From NCBI GenBank assembly GCA_947462335.1, contig OX381710.1:1860001-1924000 (forward strand): a stretch of 64,000 bases of DNA, in the 5' to 3' direction. Of this stretch, positions 21,375-30,755 are shown piece after piece. The notes beneath the pieces were generated by a model. The model had not been told where the DNA came from. It saw nothing but the letters and a program-made list of their open reading frames with translations, and searched no databases. This stretch comes from Harmothoe impar. Its lineage: Eukaryota; Annelida; Polychaeta; Phyllodocida; Polynoidae. Each line of letters starts with the position of its first letter. Position 1 is the first letter of the stretch. The translations under genes and the position numbers were made by a program.

Positions 21375-21941
21375 TTACTCGTCCCAATCATCCATCTGAC
21401 TGTTGACCAGAGGCTTCAGGACTTGTATCAAGGTTCTGTTGAACCTTTCTACTTGACCATCAGACTGAGGCCGGTACGGATTCGTTCTTGTTTTGCATAT
21501 AGCAAGGCTATGGCACATTGCTGCCCATAACTCAGATTCGAATTCTCTGCCTTGATCACTATGCAACATCAAGGGCACGCCTAGATGAAGCACCCAACCC
21601 TTTACGAATGCACGAGCACATGTATGAGCCTTGTGATCTTTCAGAGGAAACACTCTAGTATACTTCGAATAGTAGTCGGAGATCACCATCATGCACGTGT
21701 TTCCATCAGGAGTGGTTTTTAGGCCACTAATGATATCAACCGCTATGCGTGCAAATCTAACTCCCCAGAGCTCTTGAGTTAGTGGCAACTTCCCCAGGCC
21801 TTCACCTGGTTTGCTCAGACAACAATCTGGACAAGTAGAGATCCACCTAAGCAGATCTTTACTCATGCCAGGCCAGTAATACCTTCTGGAGAGTCGCGCA
21901 AGGGAGCGCTTCTTTCCAAACGCCACTGGTCTGATGTCCAT
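21375..21941 (-). CDS. pol: Integrase zinc-binding and catalytic core
   Basis: The 188-codon frame carries the C-C half of the HHCC zinc finger (CPDC, residues 37-40) and a full rve-type core. The catalytic triad is D69, D129 and E165, giving D-X59-D-X35-E, the canonical D,D(35)E spacing. It overlaps the end of the RT/RNase H frame by 83 bp. The His half of the zinc finger is in that other frame, so a single-base indel near 21,915-21,935 separates them. It ends in TAA after DDWDE, in the middle of conserved integrase sequence. Catalytic residues are intact, but the continuous polyprotein is broken twice. Confidence 0.9.
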   Translation of the reverse strand: MDIRPVAFGKKRSLARLSRRYYWPGMSKDLLRWISTCPDCCLSKPGEGLGKLPLTQELWGVRFARIAVDIISGLKTTPDGNTCMMVISDYYSKYTRVFPLKDHKAHTCARAFVKGWVLHLGVPLMLHSDQGREFESELWAAMCHSLAICKTRTNPYRPQSDGQVERFNRTLIQVLKPLVNSQMDDWDE

Positions 21942-24645
21942 GTACGAAATACATGATATCCCTTCGCATAGCTGTGGGTATCACGATTTGTCGAATTTTG
22001 GCCTTGTACGGTGTTATCTTCCACCTACATAAGATACCGTCAACAACAGTTAGCTCAGACCATTGAGCAAGTAGCTGTCTCATTTCCCGGTTCTCAATCG
22101 AAATGGTTGGTCTTTGTGGTTGGGCACCACTGGAGACCTGTTCTATTAGTCTCGAAATGACAGCATCACCCTTCTGGAATTGCCTGATGGTTTCGGTGGA
22201 CCATTCCATTGCTTTAGAATGTCCTACATCATACGGCATTCGAACTCCAGCTATTACAGCATTATGGGCTCCACAATCATCGCAATCCATTCTAGAACAT
22301 TTCCGTATGGGTCTTCTCGAAAGGGCGTCAGCATTGATATGCTTGCTCCCTGCTCTGTGTTGGATTTGGCTATTTTCCAACCCGAACTCGGACAAGTGGG
22401 TCAGCCATCGACCGATCATTCCTTCTGCTTCCTTAAAGTTCAACAGCCACCTTAAGGACGAGTGATCTGTCCGTAAAGTAAAGTCACCTCCCCAAAGGAA
22501 GTGCTTGAACTTCTTCGTATACACCACTACCGCCAACAATTCGCGCTTAGTGGTACAGTAATTCCTCTGGGCCTTATTGAGGATATTACTAGCGAAAGCC
22601 AGTGGCACTTCTATCCCCTCTTGCATCTGAGATAGAGCAGCACCTATACTGTCATTACTGGCGTCTGTGTCCAGTATGAAATGTCCATCAGCTGTTGGAT
22701 ATTTCAAAACTGGGGTGGTTCGAAATAGGTTCTTCACGGCTTCGAATGCTAGATCTTGTTCCGGACCCCATGGAAAAGGCTCCTTCCTTCTACCCGGAGT
22801 CCAGTGAGCTAGAGCCTGCATAGGCTGAGCTATTCTGGCATACCCCGGTAGGAAGTCTCTGTAGTAGCTACAGAAGCCCAGAAAGGACCGTATGTCTTTA
22901 GGTCCCTCTGGCTTTTCCCATTCCGATACAACATCTAGTTTCTCAGGATCCGCCTTAACCCCCTCAGTGGATATTATCCGACCGAGATAGTTAATAGAAG
23001 TCCTAAACAGGTGACACTTCCTTGGTTTCAATTTCAAACCATGGGTTATCAACCTCTCGAAAATTTTGACTAAAGTAGCCAGGCACGATTCGAAGGTCTT
23101 CCCGAAGACAATTACGTCGTCCAGGTACACCAAACACTCCTTCCATAACAGGTCACTCAACAGAGATTCCATCATGGCTTCGAATGTTGCAGGGGCGTTA
23201 CACAATCCGAACGGCATCACATTGTACTGGAAAAGACCGACATGGCTCGAAAATGCTGTTTTTTCCTGATCCTCTTCCTTCATTCCAACTTGCCAGTATC
23301 CGGATTGCAAATCCAGCGTACAGAACCATTGGTTTCCGCCCAGGGAATCAATAGTCTCGTCTATACGGGGGAGAGGATAGGAGTTTTTCTTAGTACAACC
23401 ATTCAATTTTCGATAATCTATGCAGAAGCGAATTGTGCCGTCTTTCTTAGTCACCATCTGAACAGGACTGGACCAGGGGCTAGTGCTGGGAACAATCACC
23501 CCTAATCTCAGCTGATCAGCGATTTCCTTCTCGGCCATCAATTTCTTCTTCAAAGGTAGGCGTCTATAAGGGATTTTGAAAGGTACAGCGTCCTCTGTAG
23601 TGATGGAATGTAGCACCTTGTCAGTTCGCCCCAAACCAGTGGGCTCCCCGAAGGCTGCATCATATTTCACCAATACCCGTCTCAACTGATCTTTCTGGTC
23701 CCCCGTCACCAAGCTCGAATCGTCCACCAACTTTTGGAGTTCCGGACGTAAATCGGACATCCCCTCAAGGTTCGGTTGGGTATCTTCTGAGAGTATACTG
23801 GTGCTTGCCTGCGCAACGATCACCTGCCCCACGGGAGTACCTTTCATCAGATAACGGACTTCACCACCAGGATTCGAAATAGGAATTAGATTCCTACTGC
23901 CACTGCCTACGAAAGTATCTGCACTCTCGAGTCCAATTGATGCAAGTCTCACCACATCGGGTTCAACCAGCGCCATCTGGTCTCGGAAGATACTGTCACT
24001 CGAAAACAGGACATCACATGTCTGTCCTGGGGGTATCTTAACCGTCTGTACCACCGAGGCTACAGAAGATACCTTTCTCAACACGCATTGTACGGCCACC
24101 CTATATGGATGTTCTATCTTTAACATCCCCCTACAAGGTTCCAACATTGCATCGTACAACGCAGCGAAATCTAATCCGATGATGCCATCATCACTCAGAT
24201 CAGCAATAGTAGGGGACAGGAGGTAATCCTGCCCACCTATATTGATTTCGAAAAATGCTTTACCAAACGTCTGCATGCAGCTACCGTCGGCCGAATGAGC
24301 TGTTACCCTCGTTGTGAAGTTATCTGGCTCATCGACTACAAGGTCATAGAACCTCTTCGAGATCATGGAGTGACTAGCTCCAGTATCCACTAGAAATTCT
24401 GCAGACCTTCCCCTCACTGCTACAGTCAAATACCACCTCTTCCCATCCAATGGTGATGGGTTGACGGTGAAACGTTCGAAATCCTTAGTGACACCAAGAT
24501 CTACTCCCCGTCGTTTCAAGTGCTTCAAACAGGGGTGATCCGGGGACAATCGGGCACTGCTGACTACTTCCAGCTCCTGTATCCAATTCGCCGCTTCCCC
24601 AGTACTTCCTCCTCGGACGTCTACTATTCTGGGTTCATTGGACAT
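21859..24645 (-). CDS. pol: Pol: protease, reverse transcriptase, RNase H
   Basis: 928 codons from the first ATG. The frame is open up to 24,807, so translation probably enters by -1 frameshift from gag. Aspartic protease: LVDTGASHSM with DTGA at 87-90. Reverse transcriptase: about 345-575, including VPFKIPYRRLP, MPFGLCNAPATF (477-488) and the catalytic YLDD at 507-510. RNase H of the gypsy type: LDTDAS (658-663), TKREL (699-703) and RTDHSSL (725-731). The His half of the integrase zinc finger (VHGH) is at 901-904, after which the frame runs out through an apparent single-base indel. Motif order and sequence are clearly Ty3/gypsy. Catalytic residues are all present. Confidence 0.95.
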   Translation of the reverse strand: MSNEPRIVDVRGGSTGEAANWIQELEVVSSARLSPDHPCLKHLKRRGVDLGVTKDFERFTVNPSPLDGKRWYLTVAVRGRSAEFLVDTGASHSMISKRFYDLVVDEPDNFTTRVTAHSADGSCMQTFGKAFFEINIGGQDYLLSPTIADLSDDGIIGLDFAALYDAMLEPCRGMLKIEHPYRVAVQCVLRKVSSVASVVQTVKIPPGQTCDVLFSSDSIFRDQMALVEPDVVRLASIGLESADTFVGSGSRNLIPISNPGGEVRYLMKGTPVGQVIVAQASTSILSEDTQPNLEGMSDLRPELQKLVDDSSLVTGDQKDQLRRVLVKYDAAFGEPTGLGRTDKVLHSITTEDAVPFKIPYRRLPLKKKLMAEKEIADQLRLGVIVPSTSPWSSPVQMVTKKDGTIRFCIDYRKLNGCTKKNSYPLPRIDETIDSLGGNQWFCTLDLQSGYWQVGMKEEDQEKTAFSSHVGLFQYNVMPFGLCNAPATFEAMMESLLSDLLWKECLVYLDDVIVFGKTFESCLATLVKIFERLITHGLKLKPRKCHLFRTSINYLGRIISTEGVKADPEKLDVVSEWEKPEGPKDIRSFLGFCSYYRDFLPGYARIAQPMQALAHWTPGRRKEPFPWGPEQDLAFEAVKNLFRTTPVLKYPTADGHFILDTDASNDSIGAALSQMQEGIEVPLAFASNILNKAQRNYCTTKRELLAVVVYTKKFKHFLWGGDFTLRTDHSSLRWLLNFKEAEGMIGRWLTHLSEFGLENSQIQHRAGSKHINADALSRRPIRKCSRMDCDDCGAHNAVIAGVRMPYDVGHSKAMEWSTETIRQFQKGDAVISRLIEQVSSGAQPQRPTISIENREMRQLLAQWSELTVVDGILCRWKITPYKAKIRQIVIPTAMRRDIMYFVHGHQTSGVWKEALPCATLQKVLLAWHE

Positions 24646-24785
24646 ACTTAGAAGGGACTGATCAGGCCCCTCCTCTAAGTTTCCAATCTCTACTGCACCT
24701 CGGACTTCATCGCTTGCACCGCTGGCGATATGTTGGCTTTCTTTCTCCTTAGGGGTTACTACCTTGCCATCCAGAGCAACCCCGT

Positions 24786-24807
24786 CTAGTTTTCCGTTTT
24801 CTTCTCT
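24786..24807 (-). promoter_or_regulatory. Gag-pol -1 frameshift window
   Basis: The gag frame ends in TAG at 24,786-24,788. The pol frame, one base back, opens only after a TGA at 24,808-24,810. The shift must therefore happen within these 22 bases (AGAGAAGAAAACGGAAAACT then AG). No textbook X XXY YYZ heptamer is present; the closest is GGAAAAC at 24,789-24,795. Confidence 0.65.
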
Positions 24808-26891
24808 TCAGGCTTGGGTACCGGCTTTTCAGCTGGGCATTCTGCAGCAAAGTGTCCCAGGACCTGACACCTGTAACACTTCCTAGTGGTCTTGTCCACT
24901 CTCGGCTTCGAATTCCTCCCTGTTGATTGCTGGTTTCCAGACATCAAGTCAGTCAACCTTAACAGAAGTTCTTCCATAGAACTGGGAGTTGAGGAAGTAG
25001 TCGAAGGTGCGCTTGTAACTCCTGGGGTCACAGGTGGTGTTTTCCTGTCGGCCTTCGGATAGCGCTTCGAATTCGAATTGGAATAAGATTTGCCGCTGTT
25101 CTTTTGAGCAACTGCGCCAATCTCCTCCTCCCTTCCAGAATCACCTTCCTCTGTATCAGAGGCTGGTGGGTCTTGCACCACACTGGAAGTTCTCGAAAGT
25201 ACTCTCGAAGATAGCAGATGCCGTTTCCTGTCATAGTCTTCTATGGCCATGAACAAATCAGTAAGAGAAGTTCCAGCTTTCCAACTATCACATGCAGCGG
25301 TCCGTTCATCAGAATCCCTTAATCCCTCAATGAATTGCGAGAACAAATCATCTAGGAACTGTGGGTCATCTAACTGCCATCTTGGTCTAGCTCTTTGCAA
25401 GAGAGATTGCAATTCTAGACCGAACACACGGTGCGACTCGTTTGGCTTTTGAGTCCGTTTCCGGAACAATCGAAGCGGGTCTTCATTACCCACATTACCT
25501 ATCAGGTAACTGGCGCATTCCACCAATTGGGTAAACGATCCGGCACCATGCATCGTTCTCCATCTCGAAACCGCTAGCTTGCCTGGGCCATTTCTCAATG
25601 CCCGTAAAAGTTCGTCCAACGATTCCTCTTCTGACCATCGATTATACCTCATATCGTCCATGAAGTCTGCGAACCAGTCCTGCCATGGCTGTCTTCCTGT
25701 GAACGGACTGGGAGTGCTGGCAGTGCGTCTAGCAGCGTTGTGGTTGTCCCTGTGCAACAGAAACGACTGCTCGATGCTCCAGTCGACGATATCGGCATTA
25801 TCAGCTTGTCTGCTAACACAGTCCACTCCCATCTCAGCAATGCAGGGGTTCGTGTCGTAAATCAATTTCATCCCAGGGGACATCGATTCGCGGCGAGATA
25901 CTCGTCTACCAGCATGTGTAGGAGATCTCCCTGGCCTCCTTGAGGGACCACTCGAACGTTCATTCGGATCAGATCTCGAAGATCTCTCATTCGAACTCGT
26001 ACGGCTCGGTCTCTCTCGAGAGCTGGAACGACTGGGAGAGTTTGAATGGTCGTCATCATACGACGTTGGGCGTTGGTCACGCCGCGAAGATCTTCCATCC
26101 GGATCCCCTGTATCAATGGTCACTCGTTTTGGTCTCCCTCCGGTTGAGGTGGAGGCACTACCCCCACCAGTTGATGAGTTGTATATGCCACCACTGACAT
26201 GATCGAACCCTGAACGGCTACCTCGAGTTGCCTCTTCATCTCGTTTCTTCTGTAAATCTTCCACCTCCCTGATCAGACGATCCTTTTCGTCCATCATCGC
26301 CTTGGTAGCTTCTCGGATCGTATCATGGAGCTCGTCCGAATCATGTATGGTCTTATCCTGACGTTGTTCTAGAGATTCAGTACGTCGCCGCAAGACATTC
26401 TGTTGATGAGCGAACTGGTTTTCCATATGTTCCAGTTCTGCCTTCGTTGTGTCTAAGCGGTTCTGTTTCTCCATCGTTGCCCCTTCTAGATCTTCATTCC
26501 TGTTCCGAAGCTGTACCAACCGATGACTCAAAGCTTCAAACTCTTCATTCATCCTGTCCATCTCTGCGATCCTTGCTCCTTCGAACCGATTCTTCTCCTC
26601 TTCGAAATGACGACGTGTCACTTCCTGTCGCTGGTGTCGTTCAGCATGCAGTATGCTCATGCCTTGTGTTGGCATAGGAGCAATGTGTCTCTTCGAACCA
26701 CCAGTTTCAAACAAAGAATCATCTAGGTTTGACCCCAGATCTTTTCGAATAGAATCAGGATTGCCTCTCCTTGGTTCTGGTGTAGAACTCGAACGGTTTG
26801 GCCCATAATGTTTCTCAAGGGCTGCTACCACCTCCGGATCTGGACTCGAAATAGGATGAAGGGACGCTCCACCCTTTGCCTGTTCAGCCAT
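24786..26891 (-). CDS. gag: Gag with coiled coil, SR-rich linker and CCHC knuckle
   Basis: 701 codons starting ~40 bp after the primer-binding site. A long charged heptad-like region lies at about 80-220 (EHMENQFAHQQNVLRRRTE). A Ser/Arg-rich stretch at about 255-345 contains SPSRSSSRERPSR and similar. A capsid-like helical region follows at about 385-560 (PWQDWFADFMDDMRYNRWSE). The C-terminal zinc knuckle is CYRCQVLGHFAAEC (C-X2-C-X4-H-X4-C, about 672-685). The knuckle and its position just before pol are typical of retroelement Gag (RNA packaging). The N-terminal coiled coil and SR-like linker make it larger than most gypsy Gags (300-450 aa). The start is the first ATG after the leader. Confidence 0.92.
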   Translation of the reverse strand: MAEQAKGGASLHPISSPDPEVVAALEKHYGPNRSSSTPEPRRGNPDSIRKDLGSNLDDSLFETGGSKRHIAPMPTQGMSILHAERHQRQEVTRRHFEEEKNRFEGARIAEMDRMNEEFEALSHRLVQLRNRNEDLEGATMEKQNRLDTTKAELEHMENQFAHQQNVLRRRTESLEQRQDKTIHDSDELHDTIREATKAMMDEKDRLIREVEDLQKKRDEEATRGSRSGFDHVSGGIYNSSTGGGSASTSTGGRPKRVTIDTGDPDGRSSRRDQRPTSYDDDHSNSPSRSSSRERPSRTSSNERSSRSDPNERSSGPSRRPGRSPTHAGRRVSRRESMSPGMKLIYDTNPCIAEMGVDCVSRQADNADIVDWSIEQSFLLHRDNHNAARRTASTPSPFTGRQPWQDWFADFMDDMRYNRWSEEESLDELLRALRNGPGKLAVSRWRTMHGAGSFTQLVECASYLIGNVGNEDPLRLFRKRTQKPNESHRVFGLELQSLLQRARPRWQLDDPQFLDDLFSQFIEGLRDSDERTAACDSWKAGTSLTDLFMAIEDYDRKRHLLSSRVLSRTSSVVQDPPASDTEEGDSGREEEIGAVAQKNSGKSYSNSNSKRYPKADRKTPPVTPGVTSAPSTTSSTPSSMEELLLRLTDLMSGNQQSTGRNSKPRVDKTTRKCYRCQVLGHFAAECPAEKPVPKPEEKKTEN

Positions 26892-26930
26892 GTTAACCCA
26901 CTGACTGTGCTATTCTGTGTTTCACCCGAA

Positions 26931-26945
26931 CTGGTCACGGCACCA
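26931..26945 (-). other. tRNA primer-binding site
   Basis: One base after the 5' LTR the minus strand reads TGGTGCCGTGACCAG. It begins TGG, complementary to the tRNA CCA end. The primer tRNA is not identified with confidence. Confidence 0.7.
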
Positions 26946-26946
26946 A

Positions 26947-27467
26947 TGTAGGGGTTTCATATGCGTACAACACGAACACAGGTTCCAAATTCGGTTTGAA
27001 TGCAACAGGTCTTTATTCGATCACAGCCTCAAAAGTACACGAAGGTTTCTCACTCGGTTCACTTGGTCTTTCAACCATTCGAAGACACACAGGATTCTAT
27101 CGATAGTTCGAAGCATTAGCGATACCGGACAGTTAAGCTCTGTGCCAGCATGGCTGGTGCAGAGTCCATAACGTGGGAGGGGTGTAGGTGCCCCTGTCAA
27201 AGCGAAGGTACGAAAGGTGCGGGTCAGAGCTCGTCCTAGGACTAACTGGTGAGGTAGCCAACCTCGGCCTCTTATATACCCTGAGCGCGGACCAAGCAGT
27301 GTCGACGTGGCACTCCTCCGTAGCGCCGTCTGGAGTGCCCTGCCTGGCTCCGCTACCGGATAACCGAAAGGACATGGCTCAGGTGTTGCCACCTAGTGTC
27401 CGTTGGAGGCACTTACCGCTCTGACTCCACGGACCTTATATGTACACGTATTATTCGTGCCCCTACA
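26947..27467 (-). repeat. 5' LTR
   Basis: 521 bp, same termini as the other LTR. TATATAAG on the minus strand at 27,271-27,278 suggests transcription starts ~25-30 bp later. AATAAA at 27,012-27,017 is the matching polyadenylation signal, so R would lie between about 27,245 and 26,995. Confidence 0.95.
27271..27278 (-). promoter_or_regulatory. LTR TATA box
   Basis: GGGTATATAAGAGGC on the minus strand, a strong TATA match mid-LTR. Confidence 0.65.
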
Positions 27468-27471
27468 GTAT

Positions 27472-27927
27472 GTAACTAAGTCTGATTTGTGAGAATAGCC
27501 CCGATTTGGGAATAAGTTCGGTTAGCGGAGCCTCAGCTTTATTGTTAACCACAAAACCTGAACTGCGACTGGAACGTGCATTCCAGCTCCTGGCGTAGCT
27601 GTACATGTTTTGATATGTATATATACATATATTTATTAAATAGGCTCATACTGCAATATATAGGTGATCAACAGGGGGGAGAGAAGAGTGACAACCACAG
27701 TAATTACATAAAGGGACAATCTCACCACTCACACTTAACCACATAGTAGACTAGAACAGTTCTAGAATTGTGAGTGTGATTCGCTCGGTGAGAATGCAAT
27801 GATTGCTGGGTTCCCCATCGTCTTTAGAATATTATATTTGAGGTATAGCTCTGTGGGAGGTAGCCACACTTTGATCTTAGAATGAACAAACAGGTGCTTC
27901 AGGACACTTCAGCAGCTGGGTTATCTG
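27472..27927. other. Flank of the gypsy insertion, no gene seen
   Basis: Contains short (TA)-rich words near 27,615 and no recognisable coding or RNA feature. Confidence 0.4.
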
Positions 27928-28252
27928 TGATAAGGCCAAATAAAAAAAAGGTGTGTTTCAGGTTACCCGACCCTACCTAGTATAACAGGGCCGACTCTAG
28001 ACATTTTTATGCAATTTAGAAAAAATATTTATATCTTATGTCATTTTGGGGCCATTTAGGGGTTGATTTGATAGGTCACGAGTCAAGCGGTCGTTGCCGA
28101 GTCGGCATTGAAGTTCCTGAGTCGATTTCTGGGTACTTTTCAGGCAAAAGTAAAAAAAAAAAAATCTAAAAAAAAAAAGAAAAATCCGACCTACCTACCC
28201 TAGATTTTCAGACCATGTAACCTGAAACACACCTTATTTTTTTTGGCATAAG
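27928..28252. mobile_element. MITE with AGGCCAAA-type TIRs, second full copy
   Basis: The left end reads AGGCCAAATAAAAAAAAGG then TGTGTTTCAGGT, CCCGACC. The right end is the mirror: ACCTGAAACACACC then TTATTTTTTTTGGCATA. Same family as 3,113-3,377; TA flanks both ends. Confidence 0.8.
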
Positions 28253-28304
28253 GATGCATTGTGTGAGGTTATCTGTGACTGGGGCGGAGTAGAGAACGGT
28301 GTAG

Positions 28305-28515
28305 TTAACCCTTTAGGTATAGCCCCGCGCTTTACTGTCCCTTTCTCCTTGTGGTAATGATGCATTGATCAGTGTTTGTATTCAAGCCTAATGCCCACCC
28401 TAGGTGATGATACACCTTCACAGGGTTGGAATGATGCAGCAACGGAGCTTCCCTGATTTACTGGCATTGGTGCAAAATCTAGTTTTAATGAAACATGTCA
28501 TTCTTAAAGGGTTAA
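28305..28515. mobile_element. piggyBac-like MITE (TTAA target), copy 1
   Basis: TTAA at 28,305 and 28,512 bound CCCTTTAGG...CTTAAAGGG. The interior has repeated ATGATGCA words. Related copies are at 30,626, 46,450 (partial), 47,796 and 50,050. TTAA plus CCC-type termini fit piggyBac-derived MITEs. Confidence 0.7.
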
Positions 28516-28673
28516 ATACAGATAAACTCAGGTCTTAGGCGTTCAGGTATATGCGGGTATAACTAAATAAATGGCTGATGCCACTCCCCTTATTCCATGT
28601 GGAGAAATATACTCAGTTCTTCACACCCCTTGGAACACTGAATCTATTTCTCCATGGCTAAGTTCTCCACTGT

Positions 28674-28757
<84 letters not shown>

Positions 28758-29570
28758 TTCTATTGTTACAATGTTAATGGAAAAGACGACACATAGATAC
28801 TTGGCGCATATAGCTGGCTTGCTTAACCTGCCCTTTATTACACAACATATACGTAAGTTTTGAAACAGACTGTATTGGAACCTAGCAGCACGTACACAGT
28901 GCACCCCCTGGTGAGTGGACTGGGTACCATCCACCTGATCACATAGGAAGGGCGCGGGAGAAGTAACTACGTATATGAACACAGAACTCAGACACCTTTG
29001 TATAGTTAGAAACCAAAATGAATGATGTTTTTACAATAGTAATAATTGATCAATAATACCTGAAATAAGGATCCCTATAATCATAAAGGTGTTTTTATCA
29101 ATAACTTTCCAGATCAAGGTTGTGGTTCCCAGGTGATGTCTGTACTCAATATCTCACCCTGGGATACCTTGTATGTAGTCCACGGGCACCGATTGAGCTT
29201 CACCTCGGGATGGAGGTCAGAAACAGGGCAGGCAACTCAAATTATTCCCTGTCCTTTGTGCATCGCCTTCTTGTTAATATATATATTTAACCAATAATAT
29301 ATGGATATGGCCGCACGAGGGTCGTGTATTGGTCAATAACGACCGAGGTGCGTTTTTTCATTCAAATGTCTTTAATTACCTTATATATGTCCTAATTTCG
29401 CCATTTTGAAGGATTCTTAGACGAATATCACAAACCCCTGTAGCACCATGTTGTTTTTGACAATCCCACCAACCCTGCTCGCTGATTGGTGGAGACCCGG
29501 CCACGTCATGCTTTCAATCTCCAACACTGAGTCCAACATAGAATTTGGAAGGGGCCAGCTTGGGGCGCGG
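28516..29570. other. (TA)n tract and noncoding flank
   Basis: A (TA)~41 tract fills 28,675-28,756 and explains the Tyr/Ile-repeat ORFs on both strands. The rest is noncoding with no recognised gene. Confidence 0.6.
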
Positions 29571-29589
29571 TTAGCCTAAGTTATAACCA

Positions 29590-29695
29590 GCGTTTCCCTC
29601 CACATTCACCACGGCCAGATAGGCATGGCCACTTGCGTCTTCGCCTCACACGCCAGGGGTCCCCGGATTGAATCTGGGTGGAAGCGAACCATTTT
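29590..29695 (+). other. tRNA-Val-like sequence (pseudogene or SINE head)
   Basis: CTTCGCCTCACACGCCAGGGG followed by TCCCCGGATTGAATCTGGG matches the anticodon arm (CAC loop) and T arm of a eukaryotic tRNA-Val. The 5' acceptor and D arm are disrupted, so it is unlikely to be functional. Confidence 0.55.
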
Positions 29696-29924
29696 TAACG
29701 GGCCTATATGTATGTGAAAAAAAATCCCTAGAATTATTTTAATGAATGGGTAAGTAAAGTCCAATTTCTACCTTTATAGTAAAAAAGAAATTAGAAAAAA
29801 ATATAGATTTTCAAAGAAATTATACCAAAAAATGTCTTTTCTTCTGTAACTCGGTAAATAATGGTCCTACAGGGCTGAAAATCTGCCTCTAGACTCCTTG
29901 TTTCGCCACCTCCCTCTACCAGCG

Positions 29925-30000
29925 CCTCCACGGCGTAGTGTGTAGAGCATCGGACTCCAAGTCTTTGGGTTCCATGTTCGAATCACCATGAAACCTCGGA
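29925..30000 (+). other. tRNA-Trp-like sequence (pseudogene or SINE head)
   Basis: GTGTAGAGCATCGGACTCCA continues into AGTCTTTGGGTTCCATGTTCG and AATCACCATG. The GACTCCAAGTC loop matches a CCA (Trp) anticodon arm and GTTCGAATC is a B box. The acceptor stem does not pair well. Confidence 0.5.
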
Positions 30001-30176
30001 TTTTATGGCTGTCGAGAGTTCCGCCAGAATCGTTCTGATATCCAGTAACTCATTCCAAATCTTTCTGATATCCGGAATATCAGCACGATTTCACCTTGCC
30101 AAGTGTGTGGTATGCAGGAATATCAGAACGGGAATATCACCTAAAAAGCACGATCAGAGCCCAGATTGTATAATAA

Positions 30177-30210
<34 letters not shown>

Positions 30211-30625
30211 GCATTTGGTTGCATTGAAATGCCACAATTGCATGATCATGCATGATAAATAATATTACTGGGATGCAGAACATACAATTATGCATGGACC
30301 CACTTCGTGCGCAGGTACTCAGTGTAGCGACAAAAGTGATGCACGCTGTCCTACCTACACATAGACATAGACATAGCCTCGACAAATTGAAAGGAACACT
30401 TCAAGTTACCTGGCCCACGTCGCAGAGTGAGGCTGAGCCTTAATTTTGTTATATTTTTGAAGCGTTATTATTTGTGTCTAGTGTCATTTTTAGTCAATGC
30501 AATGAGTGACAAGAAATTGAATTTCCATTAATTAATTTCTGGGTAGGTCTGAATCATTTCAACTAGTTTTTGTCAATTCTCAAACAAAGGTCAACTGAAG
30601 TATGATTATAGTAGATCAATTTGAA
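30001..30625. other. Noncoding with short (TA)n
   Basis: A TA-rich tract at ~30,172-30,210 and short repeats of CCAGAATCGTTCTGATATCC-type words (~30,022 and ~30,056). No gene seen. Confidence 0.45.
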
Positions 30626-30755
30626 TAAACCTTTAAGGACGAATATCGTCATGATGCATTATGCCGACCCTTATTACTCGGCAGGACTGCATTTATGCAT
30701 CATGCAAACCAAGGGCATGATGCAATAAAACATTATGCTGCCCTTTAAGTGTTAA
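30626..30755. mobile_element. piggyBac-like MITE, short copy
   Basis: Starts AACCTTTAAGGAC and ends GCCCTTTAAGTGTTAA, with ATGATGCATTATG words inside. A 130-bp deletion derivative of the family at 28,305 and 47,796. Confidence 0.6.

Larger units (their letters stand above)
15225..27467 (-). mobile_element. Ty3/gypsy LTR retrotransposon, 12.2 kb, with extra ORF3
   Basis: Complete element on the minus strand. It has two 521-bp LTRs (TGTAGGGG...CCCCTACA) and a 4-bp flanking duplication GTAT (15,221-15,224 and 27,468-27,471). A primer-binding site follows the 5' LTR and a purine-rich tract precedes the 3' LTR. Order in its own direction: gag, pro-RT-RNaseH, integrase, ORF3. That is the Ty3/gypsy order, with integrase after RNase H. 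It is about twice the usual 5-6 kb because of a 701-aa Gag and a ~1,167-codon ORF3. The LTRs look identical, implying a recent insertion. Yet pol has one frameshift and one TAA, and ORF3 has one TGA. Confidence 0.95.

Noticed and set aside
28571..28982. Tyr/Ile-repeat ORFs
   Set aside because: Translation of the (TA)n tract.
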